A stretch of DNA of 64,000 bases from Bacteroidetes bacterium HGW-Bacteroidetes-2 (GCA_002842575.1 PHDJ01000006.1:1-64000), one strand, 5' to 3'. Counted from the first letter of the stretch, positions 42,222 through 51,950 are shown. Translations and numbers: made by a program. The notes: generated from the sequence alone by a model not told the origin.

Positions 42222-43136
42222 TTATTCTCTAATTAATGGCATGGTGCTGCAACGCAAAAGTCCTTCTTGTTTAGATATTTCAGCATAGGGTATTTCTTCT
42301 ACAATAAAACCATTATTTCTAAGCCAAGTGTTCAGCCGTTTAAAATTTTTTTCAGAAACAACCACGTCCGGTGCTATAGAAAATATATTGCTATTCATAT
42401 GATACATTTCTTCTCTAGTAATATGAAAAAGATTTTCTTCTCCAAAAAGATTTACTAGGAAAACATAATCTGCTTCTTCACGAAAACCTTGTTTGTAAAT
42501 AATAGCTTTATGAAAACCAACTGGCTGAAAACAGCAGTCTAAATGCAAGGCGTTATCTCTAGCTTCAATTTTAGATTTTACGAGATCCAGTTCTTTGACA
42601 ATTTTATTTGGAAACAAATTTCTAATGTACTCTACTCCTTCTAAATTAGTTCGTGCAGTAATATAATCTTTATAGTCGCTTCCTTTGTAGGTACCTATAA
42701 AAATGTAATCATTCCAAAGCATTACGTCGCCACCTTCAATGTGAACTTCTTCAGGGGGTCGAACCACTTTTTTAGGATCTATCTTATCTATAATATATTG
42801 TATAGCATTAAATTCTTTTTCCCTTTCTGGTAAAATATTTGCCTTGATGAATACATCATCAATAACAAAAGCAATATCTCTTGCAAAAATCTGGTTGTAG
42901 TCTTCAATTTCTTCAGGACGAAATACTTGTACATCATATTTTTCAAAAACTTTAGCAAATGCTTCTATCTCTGGTATCATATCTTCATTTTTTGGATAGG
43001 TGCCAGCAAGTATATGCTCTAAAGATTTTGGGTCATAGGCTTCTTCAACTTTTGGGGTAGGCCCATTACTATGTGCTGTACCTAAAACCACGGCTCTTAA
43101 TCTTGAAGTTTCATTTTTAACGTTTAGCTGCAACAT
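42222..43136 (-). CDS. Amidinotransferase / dimethylarginine hydrolase-like enzyme
   Basis: I start at ATG 43136 (MLQLNVKNETSRLRAV, 304 residues), because the ORF-track start at 43154 overlaps the promoter element. The superfamily signature residues are visible: FARDIAFVIDD (Asp), HIEGGDVMLWND (Glu/Asp), LHLDCCFQPVG (His) and the catalytic Cys in EGLLRCSTMPL. It acts on guanidino compounds. It has its own promoter directly behind the gltA terminator. It precedes ctlX by 76 nt, so the two are likely in one unit that processes arginine-derived compounds. Confidence 0.8.
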   Translation of the reverse strand: MLQLNVKNETSRLRAVVLGTAHSNGPTPKVEEAYDPKSLEHILAGTYPKNEDMIPEIEAFAKVFEKYDVQVFRPEEIEDYNQIFARDIAFVIDDVFIKANILPEREKEFNAIQYIIDKIDPKKVVRPPEEVHIEGGDVMLWNDYIFIGTYKGSDYKDYITARTNLEGVEYIRNLFPNKIVKELDLVKSKIEARDNALHLDCCFQPVGFHKAIIYKQGFREEADYVFLVNLFGEENLFHITREEMYHMNSNIFSIAPDVVVSEKNFKRLNTWLRNNGFIVEEIPYAEISKQEGLLRCSTMPLIRE

Positions 43137-43151
43137 GGTATTTTTTTTACG

Positions 43152-43159
43152 CAAATATA
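43152..43159 (-). promoter_or_regulatory. Promoter -7 element of the amidinotransferase-like gene
   Basis: TATATTTG on the minus strand, directly after the gltA terminator, ending 15 nt before ATG 43136. It decides the downstream start. Confidence 0.6.
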
Positions 43160-43160
43160 A

Positions 43161-43198
43161 AAAAACTCCTTCTTGAATAAGTAAGAAGGAGCTTTTAA
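43161..43198 (-). terminator. gltA terminator
   Basis: On the minus strand, AAAAGCTCCTTCTT and AAGAAGGAGTTTTT form a long stem ending in a T-run, 21 nt after the gltA stop. Confidence 0.85.
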
Positions 43199-43218
43199 AA
43201 TATGATTTTGATTACTAT

Positions 43219-44502
43219 TTATCTTTTGTCCATTTCTTTGAACTCTCTATAAGTATAGCCTGTATAAATTTGTCTTGGGCGACCAATAGGTTCTTTATTT
43301 AAACGCATTTCTCTCCATTGTGCTATCCAGCCTGGTAAGCGACCTAGAGCAAACATTACGGTAAACATGTCTGTTGGAATACCAAGTGCTCTATAGATTA
43401 TTCCCGAATAAAAATCGACGTTTGGATATAAATTTCTAGACTTGAAATAGTCGTCTTCAAGAGCAACTTTTTCTAGGCGTTTAGCAATATCTAAAACTGG
43501 GTCATCAATGCCTAAATCACCTAGAACATTATCTGCAGCTTTTTTGATTATTTTTGCACGAGGATCAAAGTTTTTATATACTCTGTGTCCAAAACCCATC
43601 AATCTAAAAGGATCTTCTTTGTCTTTTGCTTTAAGAATAAATTTAGAAGTGTCTCCGCCATCTGCTTTTATTGTTTCCAACATTTCAATTACTGCTTGGT
43701 TTGCTCCACCATGAAGCGGCCCCCAAAGTGCTGAAATACCAGCTGAAATAGAAGCAAAAAGACCGGTATGCGCTGAACCAACAATACGTACTGTAGAAGT
43801 AGAACAGTTTTGCTCATGATCTGCGTGAAGGATTAATAATTTATCTAGCGCTTCTATTACTTTAGGATCTACGGCATACTCTTCGTTAGGCTTGTGAAAC
43901 ATCATTTTATGGATATTTTCAACATAACCTAATGAAGTGCTGCCATAATTTAAAGGAAGGCTTGCTTTTTTACGCATTGTCCAAGCAACTAATACCGGAA
44001 ATTTTCCAAGTATTTTCACAATGGCTTTGTACATATCTTCTTCAGAGTTTACATTTACGGAAGAAGGGTTAAAAGCCACAAGTGCATTCGTTAAGGAAGC
44101 TAAAACACCCATAGGATGAGCAGATTTTGGAAATCCATCCAAAATGCGTTTCATGTCTTCATCTACAATAGATTCGGCTTTAATGTCTTTATGAAATTTA
44201 GCTAGTTGTTCTTGGGTTGGTAGTTCTCCAAAAATGAGTAAGTAACAAACCTCTAAGAAACTTCCTTTGTCGGCTAGTTCTTCTATGGAATAGCCTCTAT
44301 ATCTTAAAATCCCCTTTTCTCCGTCTAAAAAAGTAATGGCACTTTCACAAGAACCTGTATTTTTAAATCCTGGATCTATCGTAATAACACTTGTACTTGC
44401 ACGTAATGAGCTTATATCGATTGCTAATTCATTTTCGGATCCTTCAAATACGGGAAATTCATATTTTTTCCCGCCAATTTCAATTGTTGCTGTATTTGAC
44501 AT
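43219..44502 (-). CDS. gltA: Citrate synthase
   Basis: 427 residues, full length for the hexameric type II enzyme. It condenses oxaloacetate with acetyl-CoA in the TCA cycle. Catalytic segments are visible: LLILHADHEQNCSTS (His), GFGHRVYKNFDPRA (His) and NVDFYSGIIYRALG (Asp). It lies downstream of eno on the same strand with a 136-nt gap and ends at a strong terminator. No clean TAnnTTTG was seen upstream. Confidence 0.95.
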   Translation of the reverse strand: MSNTATIEIGGKKYEFPVFEGSENELAIDISSLRASTSVITIDPGFKNTGSCESAITFLDGEKGILRYRGYSIEELADKGSFLEVCYLLIFGELPTQEQLAKFHKDIKAESIVDEDMKRILDGFPKSAHPMGVLASLTNALVAFNPSSVNVNSEEDMYKAIVKILGKFPVLVAWTMRKKASLPLNYGSTSLGYVENIHKMMFHKPNEEYAVDPKVIEALDKLLILHADHEQNCSTSTVRIVGSAHTGLFASISAGISALWGPLHGGANQAVIEMLETIKADGGDTSKFILKAKDKEDPFRLMGFGHRVYKNFDPRAKIIKKAADNVLGDLGIDDPVLDIAKRLEKVALEDDYFKSRNLYPNVDFYSGIIYRALGIPTDMFTVMFALGRLPGWIAQWREMRLNKEPIGRPRQIYTGYTYREFKEMDKR

Positions 44503-44638
44503 ATATGTTATTCTTTTATTGTATTAATATTTTATGACCTCTTGCGAAGTTACAAAATATTAGACGATTTCTTAACAAAAACTAACACTTGTTAGGTTAA
44601 AATTTCTTTAAATCCGGAGTGTTTTTCAGGTTAATTTT

Positions 44639-45928
44639 TTACTTAAATTTAAAGGCTCTTTCCTGCGGAAAAAAAGCCACAGATCCAAGTTCTTCTTCAA
44701 TACGAAGTAACTGATTGTACTTTGCCATCCTGTCACTTCTAGATGCAGAACCGGTTTTTATTTGACCACAATTTAATGCTACCGCTAAATCTGCTATAGT
44801 ATTATCTTCCGTTTCTCCAGATCTATGAGACATAACCGTTGTATATCCAGCATTTTGAGCCATCGTAACTGTGGCGATGGTTTCTGTCAAGGTGCCAATT
44901 TGGTTTACCTTTATTAAAATTGAATTAGCAATATTTTCTTTAATTCCTCTTGAAAGACGTTCTACGTTTGTAACAAAAAGATCATCACCTACTAGTTGTA
45001 CAGTGTTACCTATAAGTTCGGTAAGGTATTTCCATCCTTCCCAATCGTTTTGATCCATTCCATCTTCTATAGAAATTATAGGGTATTTTGATGCTAATTC
45101 GGCTAAATATTCTGCTTGATCTTTAGAGGTTCTTACTTTTCCTGTTGCTCCTTCAAACTTGGTATAGTCATATATTTCATCAACAAAAAACTCAGCGGCA
45201 GCGCAGTCTAAAGCAATTTTAATTTCCTCTCCAAAAATATATCCAGCATTTTTAACGGCAATCGCTATCGTTTCAATAGCATCTTCCGTTCCGCCGAGTG
45301 TTGGTGCAAAACCACCTTCATCACCCACTGCAGTGCTTAATCCTCTATTGTGTAGTACTTTTTTTAAATGGTGAAATATTTCTGTTCCCATTTGCATGGC
45401 GTGAGAAAAGTTTTTGGCTTTTACAGGCATAATCATAAACTCTTGAAATGCAATAGGCGCGTCACTATGAGAGCCGCCATTGATAATATTCATCATGGGC
45501 ACAGGTAGAGTATGTGCATTCACACCGCCTACATAACGGTATAAGGGCATGCCAAGCTCTTGTGCTGCTGCTTTTGCTACTGCAAGAGAAACTCCTAAAA
45601 TAGCATTTGCGCCTAAATTAGATTTGTTTGGTGTGCCGTCCAAGGCAATCATGATTTGATCTATTTGATTTTGTTCAAAGATAGATGTACCTAAAAGTGT
45701 TTGCGAAATAATTTTATTTACGTTACTTACAGCATTAATCACGCCTTTACCCATATAAGCAATTCCGCCGTCTCTTAATTCTACAGCCTCGTGTTCGCCT
45801 GTAGAGGCTCCAGATGGCACAGCAGCACGTCCTAAAACCCCGTTTTCGGTTATTACATCAACTTCTATAGTTGGATTTCCTCTGGAATCAAAAATTTGTC
45901 TTGCTCGGATGTCAATTATTATACTCAT
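44639..45928 (-). CDS. eno: Enolase
   Basis: 429 residues. Enolase converts 2-phosphoglycerate to phosphoenolpyruvate in glycolysis. Mg-binding and active-site segments are present: [19 protein letters not shown], and [10 protein letters not shown] (as [19 protein letters not shown]). [15 protein letters not shown] is the mobile-loop region. It lies between carA and gltA on the minus strand. The 78 nt upstream contain the tandem duplication of the carA 3' end, so eno is probably transcribed with carA or from within that repeat. Confidence 0.95.
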   Translation of the reverse strand: MSIIIDIRARQIFDSRGNPTIEVDVITENGVLGRAAVPSGASTGEHEAVELRDGGIAYMGKGVINAVSNVNKIISQTLLGTSIFEQNQIDQIMIALDGTPNKSNLGANAILGVSLAVAKAAAQELGMPLYRYVGGVNAHTLPVPMMNIINGGSHSDAPIAFQEFMIMPVKAKNFSHAMQMGTEIFHHLKKVLHNRGLSTAVGDEGGFAPTLGGTEDAIETIAIAVKNAGYIFGEEIKIALDCAAAEFFVDEIYDYTKFEGATGKVRTSKDQAEYLAELASKYPIISIEDGMDQNDWEGWKYLTELIGNTVQLVGDDLFVTNVERLSRGIKENIANSILIKVNQIGTLTETIATVTMAQNAGYTTVMSHRSGETEDNTIADLAVALNCGQIKTGSASRSDRMAKYNQLLRIEEELGSVAFFPQERAFKFK

Positions 45929-45950
45929 AATTTTTAATATATTTTAAGTT

Positions 45951-46032
45951 GAGGCGTAATATATTAAGCCTTTACGGATTTATTTTTTTTATTGAGGCGT
46001 AATATATTACGCCTTTACGGATTTATTTTTTT
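45951..46032. repeat. Tandem duplication (43-bp period) of the carA 3' end
   Basis: Two units, 45951-45993 and 45994-46032, share GAGGCGTAATATATTA followed by GCCTTTACGGATTTATTTTTTT, with one substitution. The right unit contains the real carA stop. The left unit is a copy of the last codons and stop. Unit two holds the perfect 20-nt palindrome AGGCGTAATATATTACGCCT (45995-46014) centred next to the stop codon. Confidence 0.9.
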
Positions 46033-47128
46033 GAATATTTTCCATAAACTGATCAAACAAATAACGTGCGTCGTGCGGACCGGGACTGGCTTCTGGATGG
46101 TATTGCACTGAAAAACAGTTTTTGTTTTTCATTTTGATACCGGCAACCGTGTGATCGTTTAGATGTACGTGAGTAATTTCTATATTTGGGTGATTTTCTG
46201 TTTCTTCTCGGTTAATAGCAAAACCGTGATTTTGTGAAGTTATTTCTCCTTTACCAGTTATAAGATTCATCACTGGATGATTTATTCCTCTGTGACCGTG
46301 GTGCATTTTATAGGTAGAAATTCCGTTTGCTAAAGCAATTACTTGATGTCCTAAGCAAATTCCAAAAAGAGGTAGGTTTTTTTCTATAATTTGTTTTGCT
46401 ACTTCAATAGCATTTAACAAAGGTTGAGGATCACCTGGCCCATTTGACAAAAAGTAACCATCAGGTTTAAATGATTCCATCGCATCAAAAGTGGAGTCAT
46501 ACGGAAACACTTGAATGTAACAATCTCTTTCGGCAAGGTTTCTTAAAATATTTTTTTTGATGCCAATGTCTAATGCTGAAATTTTATAGGTAGCATTTTC
46601 GTTACCAAAGAAATAAGGTTTTTTTGTAGAAACTTTAGAAGCTAATTCCAAACCATTCATCTCTGGAACATTGGCTAGTTGTTTTTTTAAAATTTCTATA
46701 TTATCAACATCTGTAGAAATTACAGCATTCATAGCTCCATTATCTCGAATGTAGCTTACGAGCGCCCGTGTATCTACATCAGAAATTGCAAGGAGATTGT
46801 TTTTGTTTAAAAATTCTTCTAAGGAAGCATCTGCATTATCACGGGAATAATTATAACTAAAATTTCTGCAAATAAGTCCTGCTATTTTAATGCCATCAGA
46901 TTCAACTTCGTCTTTATTGGTTCCGTAATTTCCAATATGTGCGTTAGTAGTAACCATTAGCTGTCCAAAATAAGAAGGGTCTGTAAAAATTTCCTGGTAA
47001 CCTGTCATACCGGTATTGAAACATACTTCCCCAAAGGCACTTCCTTCTTTTCCCCCGACTGCTTTGCCGTGAAAAATGGTTCCGTCTGCAAGTAAAATGA
47101 TGGCTTTTTTTCTAGTTTGGTACTTCAT
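46007..47128 (-). CDS. carA: Carbamoyl-phosphate synthase small subunit
   Basis: 373 residues. It supplies ammonia from glutamine for carbamoyl phosphate, used in arginine and pyrimidine synthesis. The class I glutamine amidotransferase half has FGICLGHQVIALANG with nucleophile C258, and the His/Glu pair in VQYHPEASPGP. The N-terminal half has GMTGYQEIFTDPSYFGQ. The large subunit carB is not in this window. A TATTTTTG promoter lies 36 nt upstream. Its last codons are duplicated downstream. Confidence 0.95.
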   Translation of the reverse strand: MKYQTRKKAIILLADGTIFHGKAVGGKEGSAFGEVCFNTGMTGYQEIFTDPSYFGQLMVTTNAHIGNYGTNKDEVESDGIKIAGLICRNFSYNYSRDNADASLEEFLNKNNLLAISDVDTRALVSYIRDNGAMNAVISTDVDNIEILKKQLANVPEMNGLELASKVSTKKPYFFGNENATYKISALDIGIKKNILRNLAERDCYIQVFPYDSTFDAMESFKPDGYFLSNGPGDPQPLLNAIEVAKQIIEKNLPLFGICLGHQVIALANGISTYKMHHGHRGINHPVMNLITGKGEITSQNHGFAINREETENHPNIEITHVHLNDHTVAGIKMKNKNCFSVQYHPEASPGPHDARYLFDQFMENIQKNKSVKA

Positions 47129-47163
47129 GAAGAATACGTGTTGTGTTGTTTTATACTAGAGTG

Positions 47164-47171
47164 CAAAAATA
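47164..47171 (-). promoter_or_regulatory. carA promoter -7 element
   Basis: TATTTTTG on the minus strand matches TAnnTTTG, 35 nt before the carA start. Confidence 0.55.
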
Positions 47172-47176
47172 GTATA

Positions 47177-47214
47177 AAAAAAGGGATAAACTATAGAAGC
47201 CTATCCCCTTTTCG
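47177..47214 (-). terminator. Terminator upstream of carA
   Basis: AAGGGATA and TATCCCCTT pair around a 13-nt loop with A and T runs on the two sides. It ends transcription coming from the T9SS protein gene or its neighbour remnant before carA. Confidence 0.65.
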
Positions 47215-47233
47215 AATTTTATAGATTAGCTTC

Positions 47234-47430
47234 CTATTCTTTTTTATTAAAATTTAAACCAAGATTTAATGGAATCATTAATGGCCAAAAACCACTATTA
47301 CCTTTTACATCGAAGTAAAATTGTGGTCTGGCATCAAAAAGGAAATGGATATTTCATAATTTCCTTTGTAAACCCCAGATTGGCTTTATGGCAAAATCAA
47401 AATCAGATTTTCTTTACACATTATCTGCAA
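47234..47430 (-). pseudogene. Remnant of an outer-membrane/exported protein
   Basis: The minus strand reads DARPQFYFDVKGNSGFWPL, then MIPLNLGLNFNKKE and a stop at 47234-47236. This is coding-like and resembles the end of a beta-barrel or exported protein. Upstream, a different frame reads SQSGVYKGNYEISISFL, so a frameshift lies near 47335. A stop ahead of SQSG breaks it further. No family could be named. The rest of the 47129-47532 gap holds the carA promoter and a terminator only. Confidence 0.5.
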
Positions 47431-47532
47431 TGGAAGATCCTCTGCTGACAATCCTGCCGGAAATAAAATTGCCGGAATTGTTAGAAATGGACTTTTCATT
47501 ATTATAAATGATTTTTTGAGTATATTTTCCAG

Positions 47533-48504
47533 TTACTGCTTAATTAGCTTTTTAGAAACTTTGCTTTTATTAGTTTCAAACTGAACTATATAAAAACCCC
47601 TGGGCAAGTCAGAAATATTTAGCTGCTCTGCTTTTTTGGATTTTAATACTTCTTGACCCACACTATTATATATGCTAATTGAAAAATCGGTATTATTAGT
47701 AGATTCTATATTTAAGAAATCCTTTGCCGGATTAGGGAAAATGGCAAAATCATTAATTACATAGTCATTAATAGAAAGTAGATCTTGCACAAATCGGTAG
47801 GTTGTGCCCTCAGGAATCATCCCCACTAAGGCGCCATCAAACCCCTGATTGCCAGGTTCTATTATATTAAAATTTGGATTTTCAGGATTTCCCGTAAGAA
47901 AAAATGCATTGTCTTCCAGTTCATCAGTCTCTAAATTATAAGATGCTAATAAGCTTACAACAGGGCCTGTTTCCCCTTCAAAAGAACCACTTGGATTATT
48001 TATTTGGCTTTGGCCATATCTGTATTCTATAGTATTTGAGCCCTCATAAAGCCATAGTTGAAAATTCATAAAATCGTTTTCCGTAGCATCATCAAAAAAT
48101 CCAACATTATTCCATTCAATTTTGAAAATTTGACTACCGCTTGTGCCTTCTGTTAAATAGGAAATATTAGATAAGGAATTTCCTGTCCCAAACCCAAAAT
48201 CAATTATATCTTGAGAAATTGGAGCAAATATTGGCACAATACCGGAGAAATTTGGATTGGAAGAAAGGATACCTCCCACACTCCATTCCACAATATAAAT
48301 AGTACTAAAGGTATGAGTGCCTATTTGAAAATCAAATCCTAAAGGAATTACAAATTCTGGATCATCCCAGGTTTGTCCGTTATTTAAAGATGTGCTTCCC
48401 ACTAAATCGGTATAAACTTCATTTGTAGCAGTAAATTCATAATTACTTTGGGAAAAGGTTATTAAAGGCAACATAAGTAACATTAAACAAATAATTTTTT
48501 TCAT
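47533..48504 (-). CDS. T9SS-secreted protein with type A sorting domain
   Basis: 323 residues. Signal peptide about 1-19 (ends TFSQ). The central part is beta-rich with no family I know (YEFTATNEVYTDLVGSTSLN, LWLYEGSNTIEYRYGQSQI). The last 75 residues are a type IX secretion sorting domain: FAIFPNPAKDFLNIES, SISIYNSVGQEVL, LPRGFYIVQFETN and KKLIKQ. The protein should cross the outer membrane by T9SS and be released or anchored outside. Monocistronic, between the rplQ terminator and a decayed gene. Confidence 0.85.
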   Translation of the reverse strand: MKKIICLMLLMLPLITFSQSNYEFTATNEVYTDLVGSTSLNNGQTWDDPEFVIPLGFDFQIGTHTFSTIYIVEWSVGGILSSNPNFSGIVPIFAPISQDIIDFGFGTGNSLSNISYLTEGTSGSQIFKIEWNNVGFFDDATENDFMNFQLWLYEGSNTIEYRYGQSQINNPSGSFEGETGPVVSLLASYNLETDELEDNAFFLTGNPENPNFNIIEPGNQGFDGALVGMIPEGTTYRFVQDLLSINDYVINDFAIFPNPAKDFLNIESTNNTDFSISIYNSVGQEVLKSKKAEQLNISDLPRGFYIVQFETNKSKVSKKLIKQ

Positions 48505-48545
48505 AGTAATATTTTATTAGATTATTTTCTTGCTAAATATAAATT

Positions 48546-48577
48546 AAAAAAGGATAAACCGTTACAGTTTATCCCTT
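48546..48577 (-). terminator. Terminator of the ribosomal protein operon
   Basis: On the minus strand GGGATAAAC, a 7-nt loop, GTTTATCC and then TTTTTT follow the rplQ stop. It closes the large S10-spc-alpha unit. Confidence 0.85.
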
Positions 48578-48601
48578 GTGTATTAGAATGAAATTAAAAA
48601 T

Positions 48602-49171
48602 TTATTCTTTCTCATTTTTTGGTTCTTGCTCGTTGTTTTCAGGAGCATCATTTGTTGCTTCAGGCGCAGCAGTTTCAGGAGTTGTAGCTTCTGGTGTTAC
48701 TTCTTCTGTTTTTTCAGCTGGTGCCGCTTTTGTAGTGGTATCCTCTGCTTTCTTCGCTTTACCGGCACGACGTGTGGATTTTTTCTTCTCAGGCTTGCTT
48801 GCATTGTAAACTTCATTGAAATCTACTAATTCAATCATCGCCATATCAGCATTATCTCCTAAGCGGTTACCTAATTTAATAATCCTGGTATAACCACCCG
48901 GGCGATCGCCAACTTTTACCGCAACATCCCTGAATAATTCAGTTACTGCTTCTTTTTGACGTAATCTTGCAAAAACAATACGTCTGTTGTGCGTAGTGTC
49001 TTCTTTTGATTTTGTTACTAATGGCTCTACAAATTGTTTAAGTGCTTTTGCTTTTGCCACTGTGGTATTGATTCTTTTATGTTCAATTAAGGAACACGCC
49101 ATATTAGCCAACATAGACTTTCTGTGCGCAGTCTTTCTACTTAAGTGATTTACTTTTTTTCCGTGTCTCAT
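48602..49171 (-). CDS. rplQ: 50S ribosomal protein L17, long C-terminal tail
   Basis: 189 residues. The first about 120 are the conserved L17 core ([34 protein letters not shown]). The remaining about 65 residues form a low-complexity Ala/Glu/Thr/Lys tail ([16 protein letters not shown]), longer than the usual L17 of about 120-130 residues; tails like this are common in this phylum. Last gene of the operon. Confidence 0.95.
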   Translation of the reverse strand: MRHGKKVNHLSRKTAHRKSMLANMACSLIEHKRINTTVAKAKALKQFVEPLVTKSKEDTTHNRRIVFARLRQKEAVTELFRDVAVKVGDRPGGYTRIIKLGNRLGDNADMAMIELVDFNEVYNASKPEKKKSTRRAGKAKKAEDTTTKAAPAEKTEEVTPEATTPETAAPEATNDAPENNEQEPKNEKE

Positions 49172-49184
49172 TTTGTTTAGATGT

Positions 49185-49247
49185 TAGATATGAGATTTGA
49201 GATGTGAGACTTTTTTTTTAAATCTCACGTCTTATATCTCAAGTCTG
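49185..49247. repeat. GA-rich inverted low-complexity repeat between rpoA and rplQ
   Basis: Variants of GATTTGAGATGTGAGAC on the left are answered by AAATCTCACGTCTTATATCTC on the right around a T9 run, so the RNA can fold into a long imperfect hairpin. It resembles the segments at 51985-52030 and 62615-62690. Confidence 0.7.
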
Positions 49248-49249
49248 TT

Positions 49250-50242
49250 TTAGTCTTTATCTAATTTATATTTGGTAAGATCCATACCAAAGTTAAGTCC
49301 TTTTACATTTACCAGTTCTTCCAGTTCTGTCAATGATTTTTTACCGAAGTTTCTGAACTTCATTAAATCATTTTTATTGAAAGAAACTAAATCGCCAAGG
49401 GTATCTACTTCTGCAGCTTTCAAGCAATTTAATGCTCTTACTGAAAGATCCATATCCACTAATTTGGTTTTTAGCAACTGACGCATGTGAAGGGATTCTT
49501 CATCATAAGTTTCTGTTTGTGCAATTTCATCAGCTTCTAAGGTGATGCGCTCGTCACTAAACAACATAAAGTGGTGTATAAGTGTTTTTGCAGCCTCTGT
49601 TAATGCTTCTTTAGGGTGAATAGATCCGTCTGAAATGATTTCGAAAATTAATTTTTCGTAATCTGTTTTTTGTTCTACACGGTAATTTTCAATGCTGTAT
49701 TTTACATTTTTGATTGGAGTGTAGATAGAATCCACAAAGATGGTACCTAGGGGTGCATTTGCCTTTTTATTTTCTTCTGCAGGAACATACCCTCTACCTT
49801 TTTCTATGGTAATTTCCATATTAAGGTTTACTTTAGGTTCCATATTACAAATTACTAACTCAGGATTTAATATTTGAAACCCAGAGATGAATTTTTGGAA
49901 ATCACCAGCTTTAAGTTGATTTTTACCAGAAACAGAAATAGTTACAGTTTCGTTATCAATTTCATCAATTTGATGTTTGAAACGAACTTGCTTTAAACCA
50001 AGAATTATTTCTGTTACATCTTCCACTACTCCTGGTATGGTTGAGAATTCGTGATCCACTCCTTCAATACGAATAGAGGTGATAGCAAAACCTTCCAATG
50101 AGGATAATAGTACTCTTCTAAGCGCGTTACCAATGGTTAATCCGTAACCTGGTTCTAAAGGGCGAAATTCAAATTTCCCTTCAAAATCGGTGGAGGTAAT
50201 CATTATAACTTTATCGGGCTTCTGAAAATTTAGTATTGCCAT
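49250..50242 (-). CDS. rpoA: RNA polymerase alpha subunit
   Basis: I start at ATG 50242 ([14 protein letters not shown], 330 residues), the normal Bacteroidota start; the ORF-track start runs 39 codons back into rpsD. The N-terminal assembly domain has [28 protein letters not shown]. The C-terminal domain, from about 255, has [21 protein letters not shown] and [12 protein letters not shown], which contacts promoters and regulators. It lies 19 nt after rpsD. Confidence 0.95.
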   Translation of the reverse strand: MAILNFQKPDKVIMITSTDFEGKFEFRPLEPGYGLTIGNALRRVLLSSLEGFAITSIRIEGVDHEFSTIPGVVEDVTEIILGLKQVRFKHQIDEIDNETVTISVSGKNQLKAGDFQKFISGFQILNPELVICNMEPKVNLNMEITIEKGRGYVPAEENKKANAPLGTIFVDSIYTPIKNVKYSIENYRVEQKTDYEKLIFEIISDGSIHPKEALTEAAKTLIHHFMLFSDERITLEADEIAQTETYDEESLHMRQLLKTKLVDMDLSVRALNCLKAAEVDTLGDLVSFNKNDLMKFRNFGKKSLTELEELVNVKGLNFGMDLTKYKLDKD

Positions 50243-50261
50243 ATTGTGATTCCTGTAGTTA

Positions 50262-50867
50262 TTATTTAGAATATAATTCGACGATGAATTGTGTGTTAAT
50301 ATTTTCCGGAATTTGAATTCTAGATGGAATGGAAACATAGGCTCCTTCCATCTTATCATTATTCCAAGATATCCACTCGTAAGAGTGACTTGCGTTTGAT
50401 AAAGAATTAGTGATGGTTTCTAGTGATTTTGATTTTTCTCTTACCGCTATTACATCACCTGCTTTAACTTGGTAAGAAGAAATATTTACTTTTTTACCAT
50501 TTACTAAAATGTGTCTGTGAGAAACTAACTGACGGGCACCGCTTCTTGTAGGAGCTATTCCCATTCTGAAAACAACATTATCTAACCTAGATTCACAGTA
50601 TTGAAGCAATACATCTCCCGTGATTCCGGGAGCCGCTGTTGCTTTTTTGAACATGTTTCTAAATTGCTTTTCTAAAACGCCGTAAGTAAATTTAGCTTTT
50701 TGCTTTTCCATTAATTGGATTGCATATTCAGATTTTTTACCTCTACGTTTTGCATTCCCATGTTGTCCTGGAGGATAGTTTCTTTTTTCGAAAGCTTTAT
50801 CATCTCCAAAAATAGCTTCGCCAAATTTACGTGCTATCTTTGTTTTGGGACCGGTATATCTTGCCAT
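50262..50867 (-). CDS. rpsD: 30S ribosomal protein S4
   Basis: 201 residues, primary 16S rRNA binder that nucleates 30S assembly. The sequence opens [21 protein letters not shown] and carries the S4 RNA-binding domain ([20 protein letters not shown]). No zinc cysteines are seen at the N-terminus, so it is the C-minus form. In other bacteria S4 represses the alpha operon. Confidence 0.95.
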   Translation of the reverse strand: MARYTGPKTKIARKFGEAIFGDDKAFEKRNYPPGQHGNAKRRGKKSEYAIQLMEKQKAKFTYGVLEKQFRNMFKKATAAPGITGDVLLQYCESRLDNVVFRMGIAPTRSGARQLVSHRHILVNGKKVNISSYQVKAGDVIAVREKSKSLETITNSLSNASHSYEWISWNNDKMEGAYVSIPSRIQIPENINTQFIVELYSK

Positions 50868-50951
50868 ATTAAATTTTATTTGTGAAGGGAAGATGAATTA
50901 AGGTCTGTCCTTCATCTATCGTATTCCTTCTTTTGTTTATACTTATTGTTT

Positions 50952-50998
50952 GTCCTCCCCCTAAATCACCCTCCAAAAGAGGGGGTCTTTTGGGATTG
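50952..50998. repeat. CCCCCTAAAT-type intergenic repeat element
   Basis: CTCCCCCTAAATCACCCTCC followed by AAAAGAGGGGGTCTTTTGGG lies in the 193-nt gap between rpsK and rpsD. CCCTCC can pair with GGGGG-type bases. I recall near-identical strings scattered between genes of many Bacteroidota genomes; that recollection could not be checked here. The GC-rich string stands out from its AT-rich surroundings. Confidence 0.65.
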
Positions 50999-51060
50999 TT
51001 ATTGTTACTGTTTTCTAGTTAACTTTGTATTTCTTATTTCTTACTTCTTACCTATAAGAG

Positions 51061-51444
51061 TTATACTCTTCTTCTTTTAGGAGGTCTGCAACCGTTGTGA
51101 GGCATTGGTGTAATATCAACAATTTCTGTTACCTCAATACCACTGTTGTGAATGGAACGTATTGCAGATTCTCTTCCGTTACCTGGCCCTTTTACATAGA
51201 CTTTTACTTTGCGAAGTCCTGCGTCATGTGCTATTTTAGATGCGTCTTCTGCTGCTAATTGCGCTGCGTAAGGAGTGTTTTTCTTAGAACCTCTAAAACC
51301 CATTTTACCAGCTGAAGACCAAGAAATTACATCGCCGCCTTTGTTTGTTAACGATACAATTATATTGTTAAAAGATGCTGTAACGTGAGCTTGTCCTACA
51401 GATTCAACGTTAACTTTACGTTTTTTTGTGCTTTGTTTTGCCAT
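51061..51444 (-). CDS. rpsK: 30S ribosomal protein S11
   Basis: 127 residues, full length, platform of the 30S subunit. Conserved segments are [40 protein letters not shown] and the C-terminal [15 protein letters not shown]. It lies 11 nt after rpsM. The following gap to rpsD (193 nt) is unusually long for this operon. Confidence 0.95.
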   Translation of the reverse strand: MAKQSTKKRKVNVESVGQAHVTASFNNIIVSLTNKGGDVISWSSAGKMGFRGSKKNTPYAAQLAAEDASKIAHDAGLRKVKVYVKGPGNGRESAIRSIHNSGIEVTEIVDITPMPHNGCRPPKRRRV

Positions 51445-51455
51445 ATCTCTAGGTA

Positions 51456-51830
51456 TTATTTAGTTGCTTTTTTCTTGTTAGCAACAGTTTTACGTTTTCC
51501 TTTTCTGGTTCTTGAGTTATTCTTAGTACGTTGACCTCTTAATGGAAGTCCAGATCTGTGACGAATACCTCTATAGCATCCAATGTCCATAAGTCGTTTA
51601 ATACTCATTTGAACTTCAGAACGCAATTCACCTTCAATTTTGTAAAAACTTACAGCATCACGAATGCGACCAATTTCGTCATCATTCCAGTCTGTTACTT
51701 TTGTATCTTCACTTACTTCAGCTTTTGCTAAAATGTCTTTGGCACGGCTTCTACCGATACCAAATATGTAAGTTAACGCGATTACACCCCTTTTTTGTTT
51801 TGGGATATCTACACCTGCTATTCTTGCCAT
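51456..51830 (-). CDS. rpsM: 30S ribosomal protein S13
   Basis: 124 residues, head of the 30S subunit, touching the P-site tRNA and the 50S subunit. Conserved [30 protein letters not shown] and [24 protein letters not shown]. It lies 3 nt after rpmJ. Confidence 0.95.
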   Translation of the reverse strand: MARIAGVDIPKQKRGVIALTYIFGIGRSRAKDILAKAEVSEDTKVTDWNDDEIGRIRDAVSFYKIEGELRSEVQMSIKRLMDIGCYRGIRHRSGLPLRGQRTKNNSRTRKGKRKTVANKKKATK

Positions 51831-51833
51831 ATC

Positions 51834-51950
51834 TTAACCTTGTCTTTGTTTGAACCTAGGGTTCTTTTTGTTAATAACATATAATGTACCTTTTCTACGC
51901 ACAATTTTGCACTCGGCACTTCTTTTCTTAATGGATGTTCTTACTTTCAT
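51834..51950 (-). CDS. rpmJ: 50S ribosomal protein L36, zinc-free form
   Basis: Too short for the ORF track. The minus strand encodes 38 residues, [20 protein letters not shown] then [18 protein letters not shown]. The zinc ligands of the C-plus form are mostly gone: S11, N27 and F33 replace Cys, Cys and His, with C14 left. This is therefore a C-minus L36. It sits between infA and rpsM, its normal place. Confidence 0.95.
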   Translation of the reverse strand: MKVRTSIKKRSAECKIVRRKGTLYVINKKNPRFKQRQG

